A stretch of 64,000 nucleotides of DNA from Panopea generosa (lineage: Eukaryota; Mollusca; Bivalvia; Adapedonta; Hiatellidae), in contig CM055897.1 of NCBI GenBank assembly GCA_029582155.1, positions 12,328,482 to 12,392,481 of the forward strand, read 5' to 3'. A model generated the notes under the pieces. The model was not told the origin of the DNA. It saw only the letters and a list, made by a program, of their open reading frames with translations, and did not search any database. The translations under genes and the position numbers were made by a program. The stretch's first letter is position 1. Every line of letters begins with the position of its first letter. Below are positions 10,970 through 22,629 of the stretch, one piece after another.

Positions 10970-12312
10970 TGTGGTAGAGTGTAATTTTACTGTACTAACA
11001 CATAAGCATTGTTTCAAATATTAGCTTACACAAAATTACTAGCTTTAAAGTTATACTGGTCAAGGCTGAGTCGTTTTGGTGGGAAAATATTGTCACCTGA
11101 CAAACTTATGCATTCCCATTGGTCAACATCTATTCTAAATCAGTCTTGGAAAGAAATTTGGTGTGTAAAGTTGTGTTATGAGCTGTCAGTTTATATCTTT
11201 CCTTCAATAATTTATTTAATTTGCAAGCTGCAAGTTTCATAGTAGTTATAAAGTAACTATCTTATATGTAGTTATTAGATATTCGGACAATGTACAGTTT
11301 ATTGTGCCATTTGTGGTAAAGTTATTGTTTTACCACTTGGAGGTAGTGGTCCTTGATATTTGGAACCTGAAGGATTGAAGGTAGGAACTGTAATTTGTTT
11401 CATTTATATTTTAAGCATTTATAAGTATTTATTTACTGTATTAGTATTAATCAAATGGATTGATAATTGACAAATATTAAATTATAATCTAGAACTGATA
11501 TGGAGAATTGGCTATGTGTTATTGTGTATATTGTAAATGCCCAATTGCGCTTGTCTATGTTGATATAGATTCCTCCGTATGTCGGCTGGAAACATTTTAG
11601 TTTTTTATCCATTTAAGCAATAGCAAGTGGAACAGCAAATATAAATACTATTATCATTATTGTTATAAGGTAAATATACTAGATGTTTGAAACAACTGTC
11701 TGTATGAAAAGTGTATTGTTGTTATTTTAATTGTTAAAGGTACTTCTTCTAATACATGTACATACATTATATAAACAGGAATTATGTAGTGCTGGAGTGA
11801 AAGAGATGATGGTGGAATAGAAATGTGATGTGATGTGACGATGGTTGAAGAAATTAGACTCTTTGTACCATGTACATGTATGTATCCGTATGAATAAGTA
11901 TCCATTTTATATAATGTGTTTACTATGCAAATGATGATAGCAATGCTAGAATATTGTATATTTTGAATATGTTAATGCATCAGTTAACATTGATTAGTAA
12001 AAATATGACTTTAATATTACATCATGCATTATGATTGAATAAGTTGAATAATATCATGGATATGGAAAATAAAGTTTAATTAATATAAAGCATGAAATTA
12101 AGTAATCTGTGATATTATAAATATGATTTTAGTATATGTTTTATATGATTATGCGAGCTGTATTTGTATATTTCAGAGATTTTTGTTTTCGTTTTCTACC
12201 ATCTAATCAGTGAAATAAACAGTGTAAATAGGGAGCAGTGTTTTTTTTTATTTTACTGACAAACCTTGTTATGGGGTGTGGGTAACAGCTAGCCGGGATA
12301 AACCCTATAACA
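10970..12312 (+). repeat. 3' LTR of the Ty3/gypsy element
   Basis: Starts TGTGGTAGAGTG after the polypurine tract and ends CCCTATAACA. It matches the interrupted 5' LTR over its whole length and shows the intact site for the 1.9-kb insertion at about 11608-11616. Confidence 0.93.
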
Positions 12313-12595
12313 TATAATTGAACCTAGGTATTCAGTGCTTCTTGTATTATATGTAATTTTTCTGATTTATTTAATTAAGGTTAGGATGTTATTCTTTTTA
12401 AGATCATAATCAAAGTACTCAAAGTACTGTTAGTGATTGGGCATTGTAGACTTCATTGTCAGGAAAATGTATGTTAGATACAAAAATAACAAGTTTTGGT
12501 ATAATGTGTAACTTCAGAATGTTTATTCAGTTTTGTTTGATTACAGCTTTTTACTTTCTGAGAAGTGTGTAGATGAGAAAAGAACCAAACTGTTG
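12313..12595. other. Non-coding flank; nothing seen
   Basis: AT-rich sequence between the gypsy element and the 155-bp repeat array; no open frame or repeat recognised. Confidence 0.6.
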
Positions 12596-12599
12596 GTCA

Positions 12600-13996
12600 T
12601 TAGTCATTACAATTATGGTTATATATCTTCCATGTAGGTTTGATAAAGACCAAATGAAAACTGCGGGTGCTATAGTGCAAACAACTTCAAATTATACAAT
12701 ATTTGACCATTGAAGAGCCATAACACCATCATTATTTATTCAATATAGCCAGTTCAAGAATAGTATGGTTATATACCGTAGTTACTTTGTAAGTTTAGTG
12801 AAGATTAAATTAAAAAGTACACACAAGGTCATAAAGTGTAATTTTTTATGATTCAAGGGCCATAACATTACTATGGCATTAGTTGTCCGTTTTAATGGTC
12901 ATGAATTTGTCCAAAATATAACAATTATATAACTACTGTGTAAGTTTGGTGATGATCAAATTGAAAATGCAGGTTCTAGAGTGCACACAAGGTCAAATAG
13001 TGCAATTTCTATATATCAAGAGTCTAACTGCAAATTTAATCATCTACTTTGGCCAGTTCAAGAACTTGTCTGAGATATTATGGTTATAGAACTACTGTAC
13101 AAGTTTGGTGAGCAAATGAAAAATGTGGGTGCTATAGTGTACACAAGGTCAAATAGTGCAATTTTTAATGTTTCAAGGGCAATAACTATTAGCATTAATA
13201 ATTCGATTTGGCCAGTTTAAGAATTTTTTCGAGATATGGTTATGTAACTACTGTGTAAGGTTGGTGAGAATCAAATAAAAAATGTCGGTGCTAGAGAGCA
13301 CACAAGATCAAAAAGTGCAGTTTTTGACAATTCAAGGGACCATAAATTTAATAATAATATTCCAATTTGGCAAGTTCCAAGATCTTGTCCGATATTATAG
13401 TTATACAACTTCTGAGCAAGTTTTGTGAGGATCAAAAAAAAAATATGGGTGCACACAATGTCAAATTGTGCAGTTTTTGACTATTCAAGGGCCATAAATC
13501 TGACATTCATAATCCAAAGAACCTGTCTGAGATATTATGGTTATATAACTACTGAGCAAGTTTGGTGACAATCAAATGAAAAATGTGGGTGCTAGAGTGC
13601 ACACAAGGTCAGATATTGCATTTTTTTATGTTTCAAGGGCCATAACACTGACATAAATAATTATATTTGGCCAGTTCAAAAACTTGTCAAAGATATTATT
13701 GTTATTTAACTACTATGTAAGTTTGGTGATAAGCAAATAATAAATGGGGGTGCAAGGGTGCACATAAGATCAAATGGTGCATTGTTTAATGTTGCAAAGG
13801 CCATAACTCTTGACATAAATAATCTGACTTGGCCAGTACAAGAACTTGTCTGAGATATTATAGTTATATAACTACTACATGTATAGTGAAGATCCAATGG
13901 AAAATGCAGGATGCAAAACTGTTTACGGACGGACAAAGGATGACTGACCACAGGCGATCAGAATAGCTCACCTTGAGCTTTGTTCAGGTGAGCTAA
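12600..13996 (+). mobile_element. Non-autonomous element with about nine tandem ~155-bp repeats and a hairpin-CTAA end
   Basis: Degenerate units containing GTTATATAACTACTGTG, AAGTTTGGTGA, AGTGCACACAAGGTCAAAT, TTCAAGGGCCATAAC and GGCCAGTTCAAGAACTTGTC recur every ~155 bases: near 12608, 12766, 12922, 13080, 13233, 13395, 13537, 13695 and 13858. The array ends in a GACGGACGGACAAAGGA-type stretch and a perfect 9-bp inverted repeat, AGCTCACCT (from 13965) and AGGTGAGCT, finishing with CTAA at 13993-13996 followed by T. Hairpin plus CTRR followed by T is a Helitron-like 3' end. Short frames within (for example 13706-13951 minus) are artefacts. Confidence 0.7.
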
Positions 13997-14535
13997 TAAA
14001 AATAATATAAATATAATTTTTTTGACCAAATATGGCAGGTCTGTTCATGAGAAGATTTTTAAATAGAAATTCCCCTATGTTACACTGGTAAGTCCCTAGG
14101 GTCATTGCTTGAATACATCTCAAAGAAAGTGAATAGATGATATAATACATTACATGAAAAATATCAAAACTTCAGGCCTTGTTTTTTTTAAAGAAGATAT
14201 TTAAATTTTTAAAAAAAAATAATTGATAAGCCCCTTGGGCAGTGCCAAATTTGACCAAAGTGTCATGATCTTAACAAACTTGAGAAAGTTTCATGTAACA
14301 ATGCTTTACACCTTTGTCTAGCAGTTTCAGAAAAGTCTTAAAGAAAGTTGGATGAAAAGCCATCACATAAGCTCAAAATATTCAAGCATTAGGATGATAG
14401 TTTCATTTTTTTAGCTTTTTAGCCTTTTGTAAAAACATCATATTATAAAACTATGCACCATTTTTTTTTACAAAATCTGTCCAGTTGTTCTGGAAAATGG
14501 AAATAAAGTGCAGTACAACAGACAGATAAGTAAAG

Positions 14536-15152
14536 TTACTTTGGCAGGCTTACAAAGTCTATACCATAATTTTCAACTTTCATTTCAGAACAGGAATTGG
14601 CTGCCCATAGGTAACTATCCTCCCTTGTTTCATCACATCTTTGTTTGGGCATTGGTCGTGTTACTTCATTTCTGTATATCTCAAGAAAGTCATTACCAAG
14701 TCTCTTGAAGAAATCGGCTTTAAATGCTTTCATATCATCAGTGACTCCGGAACAAAAGTATTTATAATTTAAGGTCAACCAAAGAAACACAACAACTGTG
14801 TGGTTAAGCGTTGGCTGACCTCGTAAATCCAAGGGTGCTGTTCCAAGAAGCACATCTTGCACACAATCATAAAAAAAGACAATGACCTTCTTGGTAGAGA
14901 TTCCAATTCCTGGTATTAAGAAGTTGTTGAAATTCTTTTCATTGTCCTTATGCTGCAAAAAGGAAAATACAATAGTTTGTGCTAATATCGGCTTGATGTC
15001 CCTTTCTGAAAATCTTACAGAAGATTTTACCTCAATGGACGATGACACAGAGATGTCTGAGACACCATCATCACATTCTTGTCCAACTACATTTACAGGA
15101 AGTAAATCATCCATCAAAATATCAGCCCTTCCATGCCAGCCACGTCTGCAAC
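14536..15152 (-). CDS. PD-(D/E)XK nuclease-like protein, exon 3 (catalytic domain, C-terminus)
   Basis: A 617-base terminal exon on the minus strand. It follows an acceptor, TTTTCACTCTAG, and its first two bases complete a codon begun in the exon at 18808-18608. It contains the core PD-(D/E)XK signature: GWHGRADILMDD (the Asp strand), SSSIEVKSS (the E-x-K strand) and a following helix with ILAQTIVFSFLQ (the conserved Gln). These residues bind metal and cut DNA or RNA in this superfamily. The C-terminal ~120 residues have hydrophobic strands such as VIVFFYDCVQ and then a helical tail. Upstream frame beyond 15152 is intron read-through. The substrate is unknown. The motif match is good, but the family within the superfamily is not identified. 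Confidence 0.7.
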
Positions 15153-15213
15153 CTAGAGTGAAAATTAACAAGACATCAGGTACTTCTGAAGAATAACTAA
15201 TAATGTCTAGCAT

Positions 15214-15708
15214 ACAGTATGCACTTATTCCCCAAAAGTGTAGAGAACAATAACATTGTGTCAGATGTAGTTGACACTATCATTGATAATAAGACATATA
15301 TCTAAACTACAAGTTACATATATGATCATTCTGACACTAGACAGGCATATAAGATGTCCTAGCTGTGTTTGATTTCCCACATATCCATGAACAGTCACCT
15401 TTACAAAAACTGTCATTTGTAGAGGTGAAACGATTCTGTCGATGTGTGTATCGGATGTCAAATGAAACTTCCAACAGATCACGATGCAATGCATTCTTTA
15501 GACCTACGATACATCGATACGATTGTCAGATATCTGACATACCAGTTAAGAAAACGATTTCAGTAATTCTCAATATTTACCCTTATAGGGCCCCTCCTGA
15601 CCCATTAAGACAGTGGAACCCAGTCATTTTTACAAATCAGAACCTCCTTCACCAAACAATGCTTCTGTGAAGATATAGGCAAAATCATATTCATTTTAAA
15701 ACAAAAAC
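15214..15708. repeat. Repeat sequence in intron 2, related to the 21-22.6 kb element
   Basis: 15530-15705 (around GACATACCAGTTAAGAAAACG and ACCAAACAATGCTTCTGTGAA) matches blocks at 21150-21300 and 22070-22225. No gene seen. Confidence 0.6.
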
Positions 15709-17213
15709 AAGAGGGCCAAGATGGCCTTATATCGCTCACCTGACTGACCTTGAGTCACCCAACTTAAGAAGATTATATAATACATGTACACTTAAAATTC
15801 AAAAAAAAGGAGATGGGCAAGTAGTTAGAATTTTGATTTGTTTTGAAGATGTAACAGATGCGTAGAAGAGTTTCGAACGTGGTAGAGGTTCACCAATGGT
15901 AAATGTCAATGGAATTACATCGAAATCAGGTCAGTAGATTCTGACAAGAAGGCTTTTGAAGTTTTCACTATAGCTGCCTATATATAGTAAACAAGCACCT
16001 CACTGTGGCAGTCATGTTTTTTAACAAATCAAAACGGCTTGAACAAGCTTGGTAAAGGGTCACCAAAGGAACATTTCTGCGAAATTGTTTTAAAATTGAT
16101 CCGGTGGTTTCTGATAAGATTTTTTTAAGTTTTTACTATAGCTTATATAGTAAACTAACCCCACCACCTGGCCACCATGTTTTTGAAGAATCACTACAGT
16201 TTGAACAAACTTGGTGAAGGACGCTCCAATGAACATTTCTGTGAAATTATTTTAAAATTGAGCCAGTAGATTCTGACAAGAAGATTTTTTTAAGTTTTAC
16301 TAATTAAACTTGCCCGCCCCCTGGGTCACCAAAGGATCATTTCTGAGAAATTATTTTAAAATCGAGCTAGTAGTTTCTGACAAGAACATTTTTAAGTTTT
16401 TATTATAGCTTATATAGTTAACTAAACCCACCCCCTGGCCGCCATGTTTTTTTATGAATCAAGATGGCTTGAACAAACTTGGTAGAGGGTCACCATAGGA
16501 ACATATTTGTGTAGTTTATAGTCAGTAGCTTCTGACAAGAAAATTTTTACTAAAGCTTATATAGTAAACTTACCCCACTCCCTTGCTGCCATGTTTTTTG
16601 ACGAATAAAGATGGCTTGAACAAACTTGGTAGAGGGTCACCCAAGGAACATTTCTGTAAAATTACTTTAAAATCGAGCCAGTAGTTTCTAAAAAGATTTA
16701 AGTTTTTACTAATTAAACATGCCCCGCCCCCTGGCGGCCATGTTTTTTGATGAATCGAGATCGCTTGAACAAACTTGGTAGAGGGTCACCCAAGGAACAT
16801 TTCTGTGAAATTATTTAAAATCGAACAAAAAGATTTTATTTTAGCTTATGTAGTAAACTAACCCCACCCCTTGGTGAATCAAGATGGCTTGAACAATCTT
16901 GGTAGAGGGTTACCCATGGAACATTTCTGTAATATCATTTTAAAATCGAGCCAGTAGTTTCTGACAAGAAGATTTTTTAATTTTTTACTAATTAAACTTG
17001 CCCCATCCCCTGGCGGCCATGTTTATTGACGAATCAAGACGGCTTATACAAACTTGGTAGAGGGTCACCCTAGGAACATTTCTGTGAAGTTATATTAAAA
17101 TTGGCCCAGTGGTTTAAGAGGAGAAGTTGTTAGAAGCTGAAAGTTAACGACAGACGACGGACACCAGGCGATCACAAAAGCTCACCTGTGAGCCTTTGGC
17201 TCAGTTGAGCTAA
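15709..17213 (+). mobile_element. 1.5-kb non-autonomous element with ~180-bp internal tandem repeats and hairpin-CTAA end
   Basis: Starts near ACAAGAGGGCCAAGATGGCC and holds about eight degenerate units with AACTTGGTAGAGGGTCACC, GGAACATTTCTGTGAAATTA, GAGCCAGTAGTTTCTGACAA and CCTGGCGGCCATGTTTTTTGA. It ends with GACGACGGACACCAGGCGATC and an inverted repeat, AGCTCACCT (17179) and AGTTGAGCT, then CTAA at 17210-17213. The shared ending with the element at 12.6-14 kb suggests one transposition machinery acting on both. Confidence 0.75.
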
Positions 17214-17602
17214 AAAGAGAATTTTCTGTTTCCCCATAGTACCCCTATGTAAAGTTCTAAGTCCCCTTACAGGGCCCCTATAAATTTTAGCCCCTAAATT
17301 CTTACCTGCAATCAAACCCCTTCACATAGGGATAATTTATGCCAAATATGTACTGGTTCTTAAGAAAACGATTTTAGTAATTCCCACTTTTTAACCTTTT
17401 TGCGCCCCTCCTGACCCAGATCAAAAAAAAAATAATAAAATCTTCTTTATAGTCTCCTTTCGAAAAGAAACATTCATGTGAAATTTTAGTTAAATTGATA
17501 TAGTGGTTTCAGAAAAAGTGCTGCTAACAGACGTCTGTCATCATACTACAGACGAACGACAGCACGCCATCGCAAAAACATTTGGCCAGTAGAGCTAATA
17601 AA
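17214..17602 (+). mobile_element. Short element of the GGCCAGTAGAGCTAA-ending family
   Basis: Shares AGTCCCCTTACAGGGCCCCT, AATCAAACCCC, TAGTCTCCT and a GACGAACGACAGCACGCCATCGC stretch (in parts) with 21065-22629. It ends GGCCAGTAGAGCTAA followed by T, lacking the first arm of the terminal hairpin seen at 22606-22620. Confidence 0.6.
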
Positions 17603-18254
17603 AACAACAAATGTTTTTTTGTGTTTTTTTATGAAAATAAAAGGGGTCGGGGCGGCAGGAAATTAGGGGGCAGGCGCGGCTTATAATCAAGCAATTCACT
17701 TTTTATGGCCTAAATTTCAAAACCTATATGATAATATTTGATTTCCCACCAGCAATATTTTCTTATCAAATATATATGTAAATAGCAATGCATAATGATT
17801 GAGATTTTAAAGTACATTTAAACATCATAAGATTTGCCTTTTCCCTGCAGTCAGAATATGGCTGGGCTAGCTCCCATACAATGATAAATCAAGCATCTTA
17901 GCGATATTGTTGATTAATAACACAGATTGGATTACCATATGATTGGTAAAATTTATCACTAAAGCGAGTTAAATTAATACCATTTATGCAGATTAGTCAA
18001 GAAATGTTGATTTTCCAAGAATGTGAACTTACTTACGCCTATAAAAATTGTTTTAGTGTAAAACTTGTTGCTTATGTTTAATTGATATGCACATGAAACA
18101 AATATGATGCATATCCACAAAATTTTTATGTGAATTTTTACATGTGAAGTTTCATTTCATATCAGTGTTTGCATAGATATTTTACCTGATAAAAACACTA
18201 ACCTGAAAAATCAATGCAGACGCCAAAGTGAGTACAATAGCCCCACTATTCTGT
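17603..18254. other. Non-coding intron sequence; nothing seen
   Basis: AT-rich, no gene or recognised repeat. Confidence 0.5.
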
Positions 18255-18583
18255 GAATTGTTGAGCTAAAAATGCAGGTGCTAGAGTGCACACAAGGTAA
18301 AAAAGAGATTTTTAATTAATTTTCAAGGGCAATGAGTGTGAATGACTCTGATGTAAATTATAATTACTATATTTCGCCAGTTCAAGAACATTAGATAGAT
18401 ACTGTGGTTATATAACTACTACATAAGTTTGGTGAATATCTACTACTACATAAGTTTGGTGAAGATCCACTGAAAACTACAGATGCAAAAGAGCAGACAA
18501 AAGGTTACAAATGGACGCTATGTGGCTGCAGGACAACAGACAGTTAGAGTAGCTTACTTTGAGCTTTGCGCACGTGAGTTAAA
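18255..18583 (+). mobile_element. Decayed copy of the ~155-bp-repeat element
   Basis: Contains GCAGGTGCTAGAGTGCACAC, TTCAAGGGCAATGA, two close copies of ACTACATAAGTTTGGTGAA and a degenerate terminal hairpin (TAGCTTACTTTGAGC...GTGAGTTAA). It lies just 3' (minus-strand sense) of the exon 2 donor of the nuclease-like gene. Confidence 0.6.
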
Positions 18584-18607
18584 AAGGGACAAGGTAGACC
18601 AACTTAC

Positions 18608-18808
18608 CAAAAGATGTATCACCTTGTTTACCCAGCAATTGATCTTTATCCTCGCAAAGACAATAACCAGAGTTCTCTCTTTGCAATTCTGGGTATGAAT
18701 CAATGGTGTAGCTGCTTACAACTGCAAGCTGTGACAGTAAATGTTGAGCTATCCTAACGGCCCATTCCCCTTCGTTTCCACTTTGGGTACCTGTCAAAGC
18801 ATCATGAC
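18608..18808 (-). CDS. PD-(D/E)XK nuclease-like protein, exon 2
   Basis: A 201-base internal exon between acceptor TTTTATAG and donor G|GTAAGTTGG on the minus strand. It begins and ends in phase 1, matching exon 1 (ends after a single T at 38213) and exon 3 (supplies GT). It encodes about 66 residues, including GTQSGNEGEWAVRIAQHLL, which fits the first helix of a PD-(D/E)XK fold, where a conserved Glu often sits, and then a stretch rich in Asp, Lys and Gly. The internal TTG/ATG reading starts are not needed. Evidence is the splice sites, the phase and protein-like composition. Confidence 0.65.
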
Positions 18809-19479
18809 CTATAAAATAAAATGAAATTTCAAGATTAACAAATCTGATCTCAAAGTTTCAACTGAACAAACAAACTGCTGTCGGCTCTACAGTATTACGA
18901 TTTATCAATTATAAATATCACACAATATTCTAAGGAACAAAATAATTGTATAAGAGAACCAAATGATCAGAAGTTGTTTACCCGATTTCACTTGTCACTT
19001 CCTTTTAAGTTTTGAATAATGTAATCCTATGAAGTTCTAATAGATCTAATAGATAAAAACATGAGAACCAAAGTTTCTTAATTGGCCCCCAATGTACCCT
19101 AGCCACTTTATTTGAACAAGCTTGAACCCCTGCTCATAGGGATTGATTTTACCAGAACAAACTTGACTGGTCTGTTCTTGAGAAGATGATTTGTGAAAAC
19201 ACAATTTTACCCCTTTTTGGGGCCCCTGCTGACCCTTATTGATATTAAATCCCGATTAAAGGATGCATTGTCAATTTATGATAATTATTATGTTATGTAG
19301 TCAATGACTTAATGAAAATTTTACGTTGAAATATAAAAGGAATAAAATACTGTAATGATTCAACTATGCTTCGAATTTCAAGTCACATTTTTTCTAAAAT
19401 GTTAGGCCTTGTTAAAGATTGTCTTTGATATACAATTATATTGACTTTTCTTTATCGTTGCTTTGGCAGCAAATGTATA
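18809..19479. other. Intron sequence with one repeat fragment
   Basis: 19080-19250 resembles the 21-22.6 kb family (for example TTTTGGGGCCCCTGCTGACCC). No gene seen. Confidence 0.5.
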
Positions 19480-19737
19480 CCGTATATCCCCTTATTAACG
19501 CCCCCCCCCCTTATTTTTCTGGAAAATAAAACGTACCTTTCTAAATGAAAATTCCTTTAATCCAGATACTTAAAAAGCACAAACTCACATAAAATCGTAT
19601 GTTAGTAATACCAAATAAACACTAAACATACATTTTAGTTATTTACACTGTTGTTAAATTTGCTTTTTTATCTTTAATAAACGCCCCCACCTTGTAAAAT
19701 GTAACGCCCCCGGGAGCGTTAGTAAGGGAATATACGG
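19480..19737. mobile_element. 258-bp MITE with TA duplication
   Basis: Terminal inverted repeats CCGTATATCCCCTTATTAACG and, on the other strand at the 3' end, CCGTATATTCCCTTACTAACG, flanked by TA on both sides. Size, palindromic ends and TA target suggest a Tc1/mariner-type MITE. A C-run and GC-rich CGCCCCC follow the ends. Confidence 0.75.
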
Positions 19738-20068
19738 TATGTAAACCGAAAAGACTACGAGCTATAGCTGACTGATACAATTTAAGCCAAATACATCATG
19801 CTGCGTAGAGTTTTTAACACCTCTTGTGTGTAATCATGTTAGAGATTTTCTGATATCATCTGATTATCCTGCTCGACAGACCAGTTCAAAGCGTGAAGCT
19901 AATAAAACCCTTGAATTTGTCTAGACACTGTATGCTGCTATCAATACAGCTACATTGGCATGTCCTGTTACATGACAATTGATCATGGCTAATGATTAAC
20001 TGGTCAGTGCTAATTAATCCCCATGTGTGCACAATTAAAGGTATGTAAGATACTTGTCCCGACTTTCA

Positions 20069-20352
20069 GATTGATTGATTGAGTATTTAGCGTCATTTTT
20101 ATGCCATCGAGGGCTAACAGACGATCAGTTAACCTAACCACTGTTTCCTGGGATTAACCAGTACTCGAGCACACCCCATATCCGCAAGTAACTGATAACT
20201 TTCCCACTTGAATCAGTGGTGAGAGACGAATGATAATGAGACACAATGTCATATATCAATCATCACGAAGACTGTTGCCGGGCGGGGGATTCGAACTCAC
20301 GACCCCTGGATTGATAGTCAGACGCGTAACCGACTTTAGCTAATCGGGCCCG
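20069..20352 (-). mobile_element. tRNA-derived SINE, family 2, full-length copy
   Basis: Read on the minus strand it starts with a tRNA-like head: a GATTAGCT A box (followed by a decayed AAAGTCGGTTACGCG) and GTGAGTTCGAATCCCC (B box). It ends in a short ATCA-type tandem tail. Copies occur at 35199-35460 (minus), 31602-31822 (plus, head truncated), 31062-31225 (plus, diverged) and 26571-26705 (plus, tail truncated). Confidence 0.8.
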
Positions 20353-21060
20353 AATTTAAGTTTCTGAAAATAGCACTAAATTTTAGCAAACTTGTCAAGC
20401 ACAATTTTCCACTAATGGATTTACACATACATAAATTATCAATGTCTATTTAGGTCATATATAGTTCATTCATAGATCATTTCAAGGTTTAGAGTATCTG
20501 ACCTTAGAAGGTGTAAATTTTCAAAGAGATGATAATAAATGAATAAACTGAAATCTAACACCTATAGAAATAGTAGTTTTTGGGGTTTGCCTGAATTTTT
20601 CAGTGTTTAAGATATTTTCCATTGTTTCTATACCCAGCACAACAAAAGTCTTAAGTTATCTTAAAATATGCGAAGACTTGTCCACTATTCCACTTAAAGC
20701 CTCTTTTAACTTCCGAAATGCACACTTTTTGATAATAACAAAAATTATTGTAATTAAATGTGTTTATAGTATTGCTAAAATCATTCATGTAGACCCCTTG
20801 GTGACTGTTTTTAAAAAAGCGATAAAAATAAATAACTTTGATCGAAATGTGTATTTCTTAGACGAGCGGGCCAAACTTTTAACTTTTGTTTACATTTTTG
20901 TAATTCTTTAATGACTCGGTTGCTTTCCGGCTGTCCCTCTGCCAAGTTCGGAAGTACGCAAATGAATACTGCAGCGGTAGAGTGTCGATTAAGACCGTTA
21001 CATAAGGGGTTCATTAACAAGATTTGAAAAGTTCTTTTTTTTAAATATATATTTATACTG
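20353..21060. other. Intron sequence; nothing supported
   Basis: AT-rich. A slightly more CpG-containing stretch at 20910-21010 has no supported function. Confidence 0.4.
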
Positions 21061-21064
21061 ATGT

Positions 21065-22629
21065 CTGCAATAAAACCCTAAATTCTTATCTGCAATCAAA
21101 CCCCTACACATAGGGATAATTTATATCAAATATGTACAAATCTGACATACCGGTTCTTAAGAAAACGATTTTACTAATTCCCAATTTGTACCCTTTTGGT
21201 ACCCCTCCTGACCCCTTATGACATAGGAACCCAGTCAGTTTTACAAATCTTAACTTCCTTCACTTAACAATGCTTTAGTGAAGATATAGGCAACATCACT
21301 TCCATTTAAAAAAAAAAATATATATATAAATATATATATTATATTGGGGTCCTCCGTGGCCGAGTGGTCTAAGGCGCCGTCTCAAGATCACTTACCTCTC
21401 ATCGCTATGGTCGTAGGTTCGAGTCCCGCTCGCTCCAAAAACTTTATGTGAGAAAGTTTCCAGTTACTTGCGGAAGGACGGTGGTTCTACTCAGTCTGAC
21501 TCAGTCTGAGGTCTTCCTCCACCAGTAAAACTGGATATGCCATATATAACCTGAAATGTGTTGAAAATGGCGTTAAACCCCATTCAAAAAAAAAAAAAAA
21601 AAAAAAAAATATATTATATTGACATGTGTCCCCTAATTGAACTCTCGGGGCAGGGTCATATTTAACCCTACGGACACCATTTGAACAAATCTAACAATAC
21701 TATAGTTGGTCATCATTACTACATAAACATTTTGAAAATCTGTTGGGCCGTTATTAGAAGGAGATTTTTTAAGTTTTGGACTATTTTTAGTAACGGTGGC
21801 CATCTTGAATTTCAGATCGAAAAAAAAAATAATCTTCTGTATAGTCTCCTACACAATAGAAACATCCGTGTGAAATTTCAGTTTAATTGGCCTAGTGGTT
21901 TCAAAACAAATGAAAGAAAAAGAGAATTTTCTGTTTTCCCATAGTATCCCTATGTAAAATTGTAAGTCCCCTTACAGGGCCCCTATAAATTTTAGCCCCT
22001 AAAGTCTTACTTGCAATCAAACCCCTACACATAGGGATAATTTATGCAAAATATGAACAAATCTGACATACCGGTTGTTAAGAAAACAAATTTAGTAATT
22101 CCCAAATTTTACCTTTTTGGGGCCCCTGCTGACCCCTTAAGACAGTGGAACCCAGTCATTTTTACAAATCTGAACCTCCTTCACCAAACAATGCTTCTGT
22201 GAAGATATAGGCAAAATCATTTCCGTTTAAATAAGAATAAAAAAAAAAATATTATAATGACATGTGTCCCCTAATTGAACCCTCGGAGCGGGGTCATATT
22301 TAACCCTAGGGACACCATTTGAACAAATCTAACAAAACTATAGTTAGTCATCATTACTACATAAACATTTTGAAAATCTGTTGGGCCGTTCATGAGAAGA
22401 AGATTCTTTTAAGTTTTGGACTATTTTTAGTAACAGCGGCCATATTGAATTTCAGATCGAAAAAAAAAATCTTCTGTATAGTCTCCTATGCAATAGAAAC
22501 ACCCATGTGAAGTTTCAGTTAAATTGGCCTAGTGGTTTCAGAGAAAGTGCTGCTAGCAGACGACAGACGACGGACGACAGACAACACGCCATCGCATAAG
22601 CACTTCTGGCCTTTGGCCAGTAGAGCTAA
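21065..22629 (+). mobile_element. Non-autonomous element, two ~640-bp tandem units, Helitron-like end
   Basis: Two units (first interrupted by a SINE) share AATCAAACCCCTACACATAG, GACATGTGTCCCCTAATTGA, TTTGAACAAATCTAAC and AAAATCTGTTGGGCCGTT; the unit spacing is about 917 bases including the 275-base SINE plus duplication. The 3' end has a GACGACAGACGACGGACGAC region, a perfect palindrome CTGGCCTTTGGCCAG (22606-22620), six bases and CTAA (22626-22629). A hairpin a few bases before CTRR is the classic Helitron 3' terminus. Minus-strand relative at 55797-56185. Confidence 0.7.
21347..21608 (+). mobile_element. tRNA-Leu-like SINE, family 1, full length with poly(A)
   Basis: The head resembles a leucine tRNA: TGGCCGAGTGGTCTAAGGC (A box) and GGTTCGAGTCCCG (B box), within about 21347-21437. 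The body contains CAGTTACTTGCGGAAGGACG, and it ends GGCGTTAAACCCCATTC with a long poly(A). A perfect 13-bp duplication, ATATATTATATTG, flanks it at 21334-21346 and 21609-21621. This is a SINE and not a functional tRNA gene, since the tRNA-like part has no trailing pol III terminator. Confidence 0.92.

Larger units (their letters stand above)
1230..12312 (+). mobile_element. Ty3/gypsy LTR retrotransposon, defective, with a nested insertion in its 5' LTR
   Basis: The two LTRs begin TGTGGTAGAGTG and end CCCTATAACA (TG...CA) and flank a gag zinc knuckle, protease, reverse transcriptase, RNase H and integrase in the order typical of Ty3/gypsy. The outside flanks are TATA at 1226-1229 and TATA at 12313-12316, a likely 4-bp target duplication. 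A polypurine tract (AAGAAGGGGAGAA) abuts the 3' LTR. The element is broken by a frameshift inside protease, an in-frame TAA between protease and reverse transcriptase, a frameshift before the integrase C-terminus and an apparently missing capsid. It landed next to, or inside, the BEL/Pao remnant. Confidence 0.93.

Noticed and set aside
12600-13996. CRISPR-like array
   Set aside because: The ~155-bp units are degenerate throughout, without constant short repeats and unique spacers; eukaryotic transposon context.
21347-21437. Possible functional tRNA-Leu gene
   Set aside because: It is the head of a SINE with body, poly(A) and target duplication, repeated at 24769-25049.
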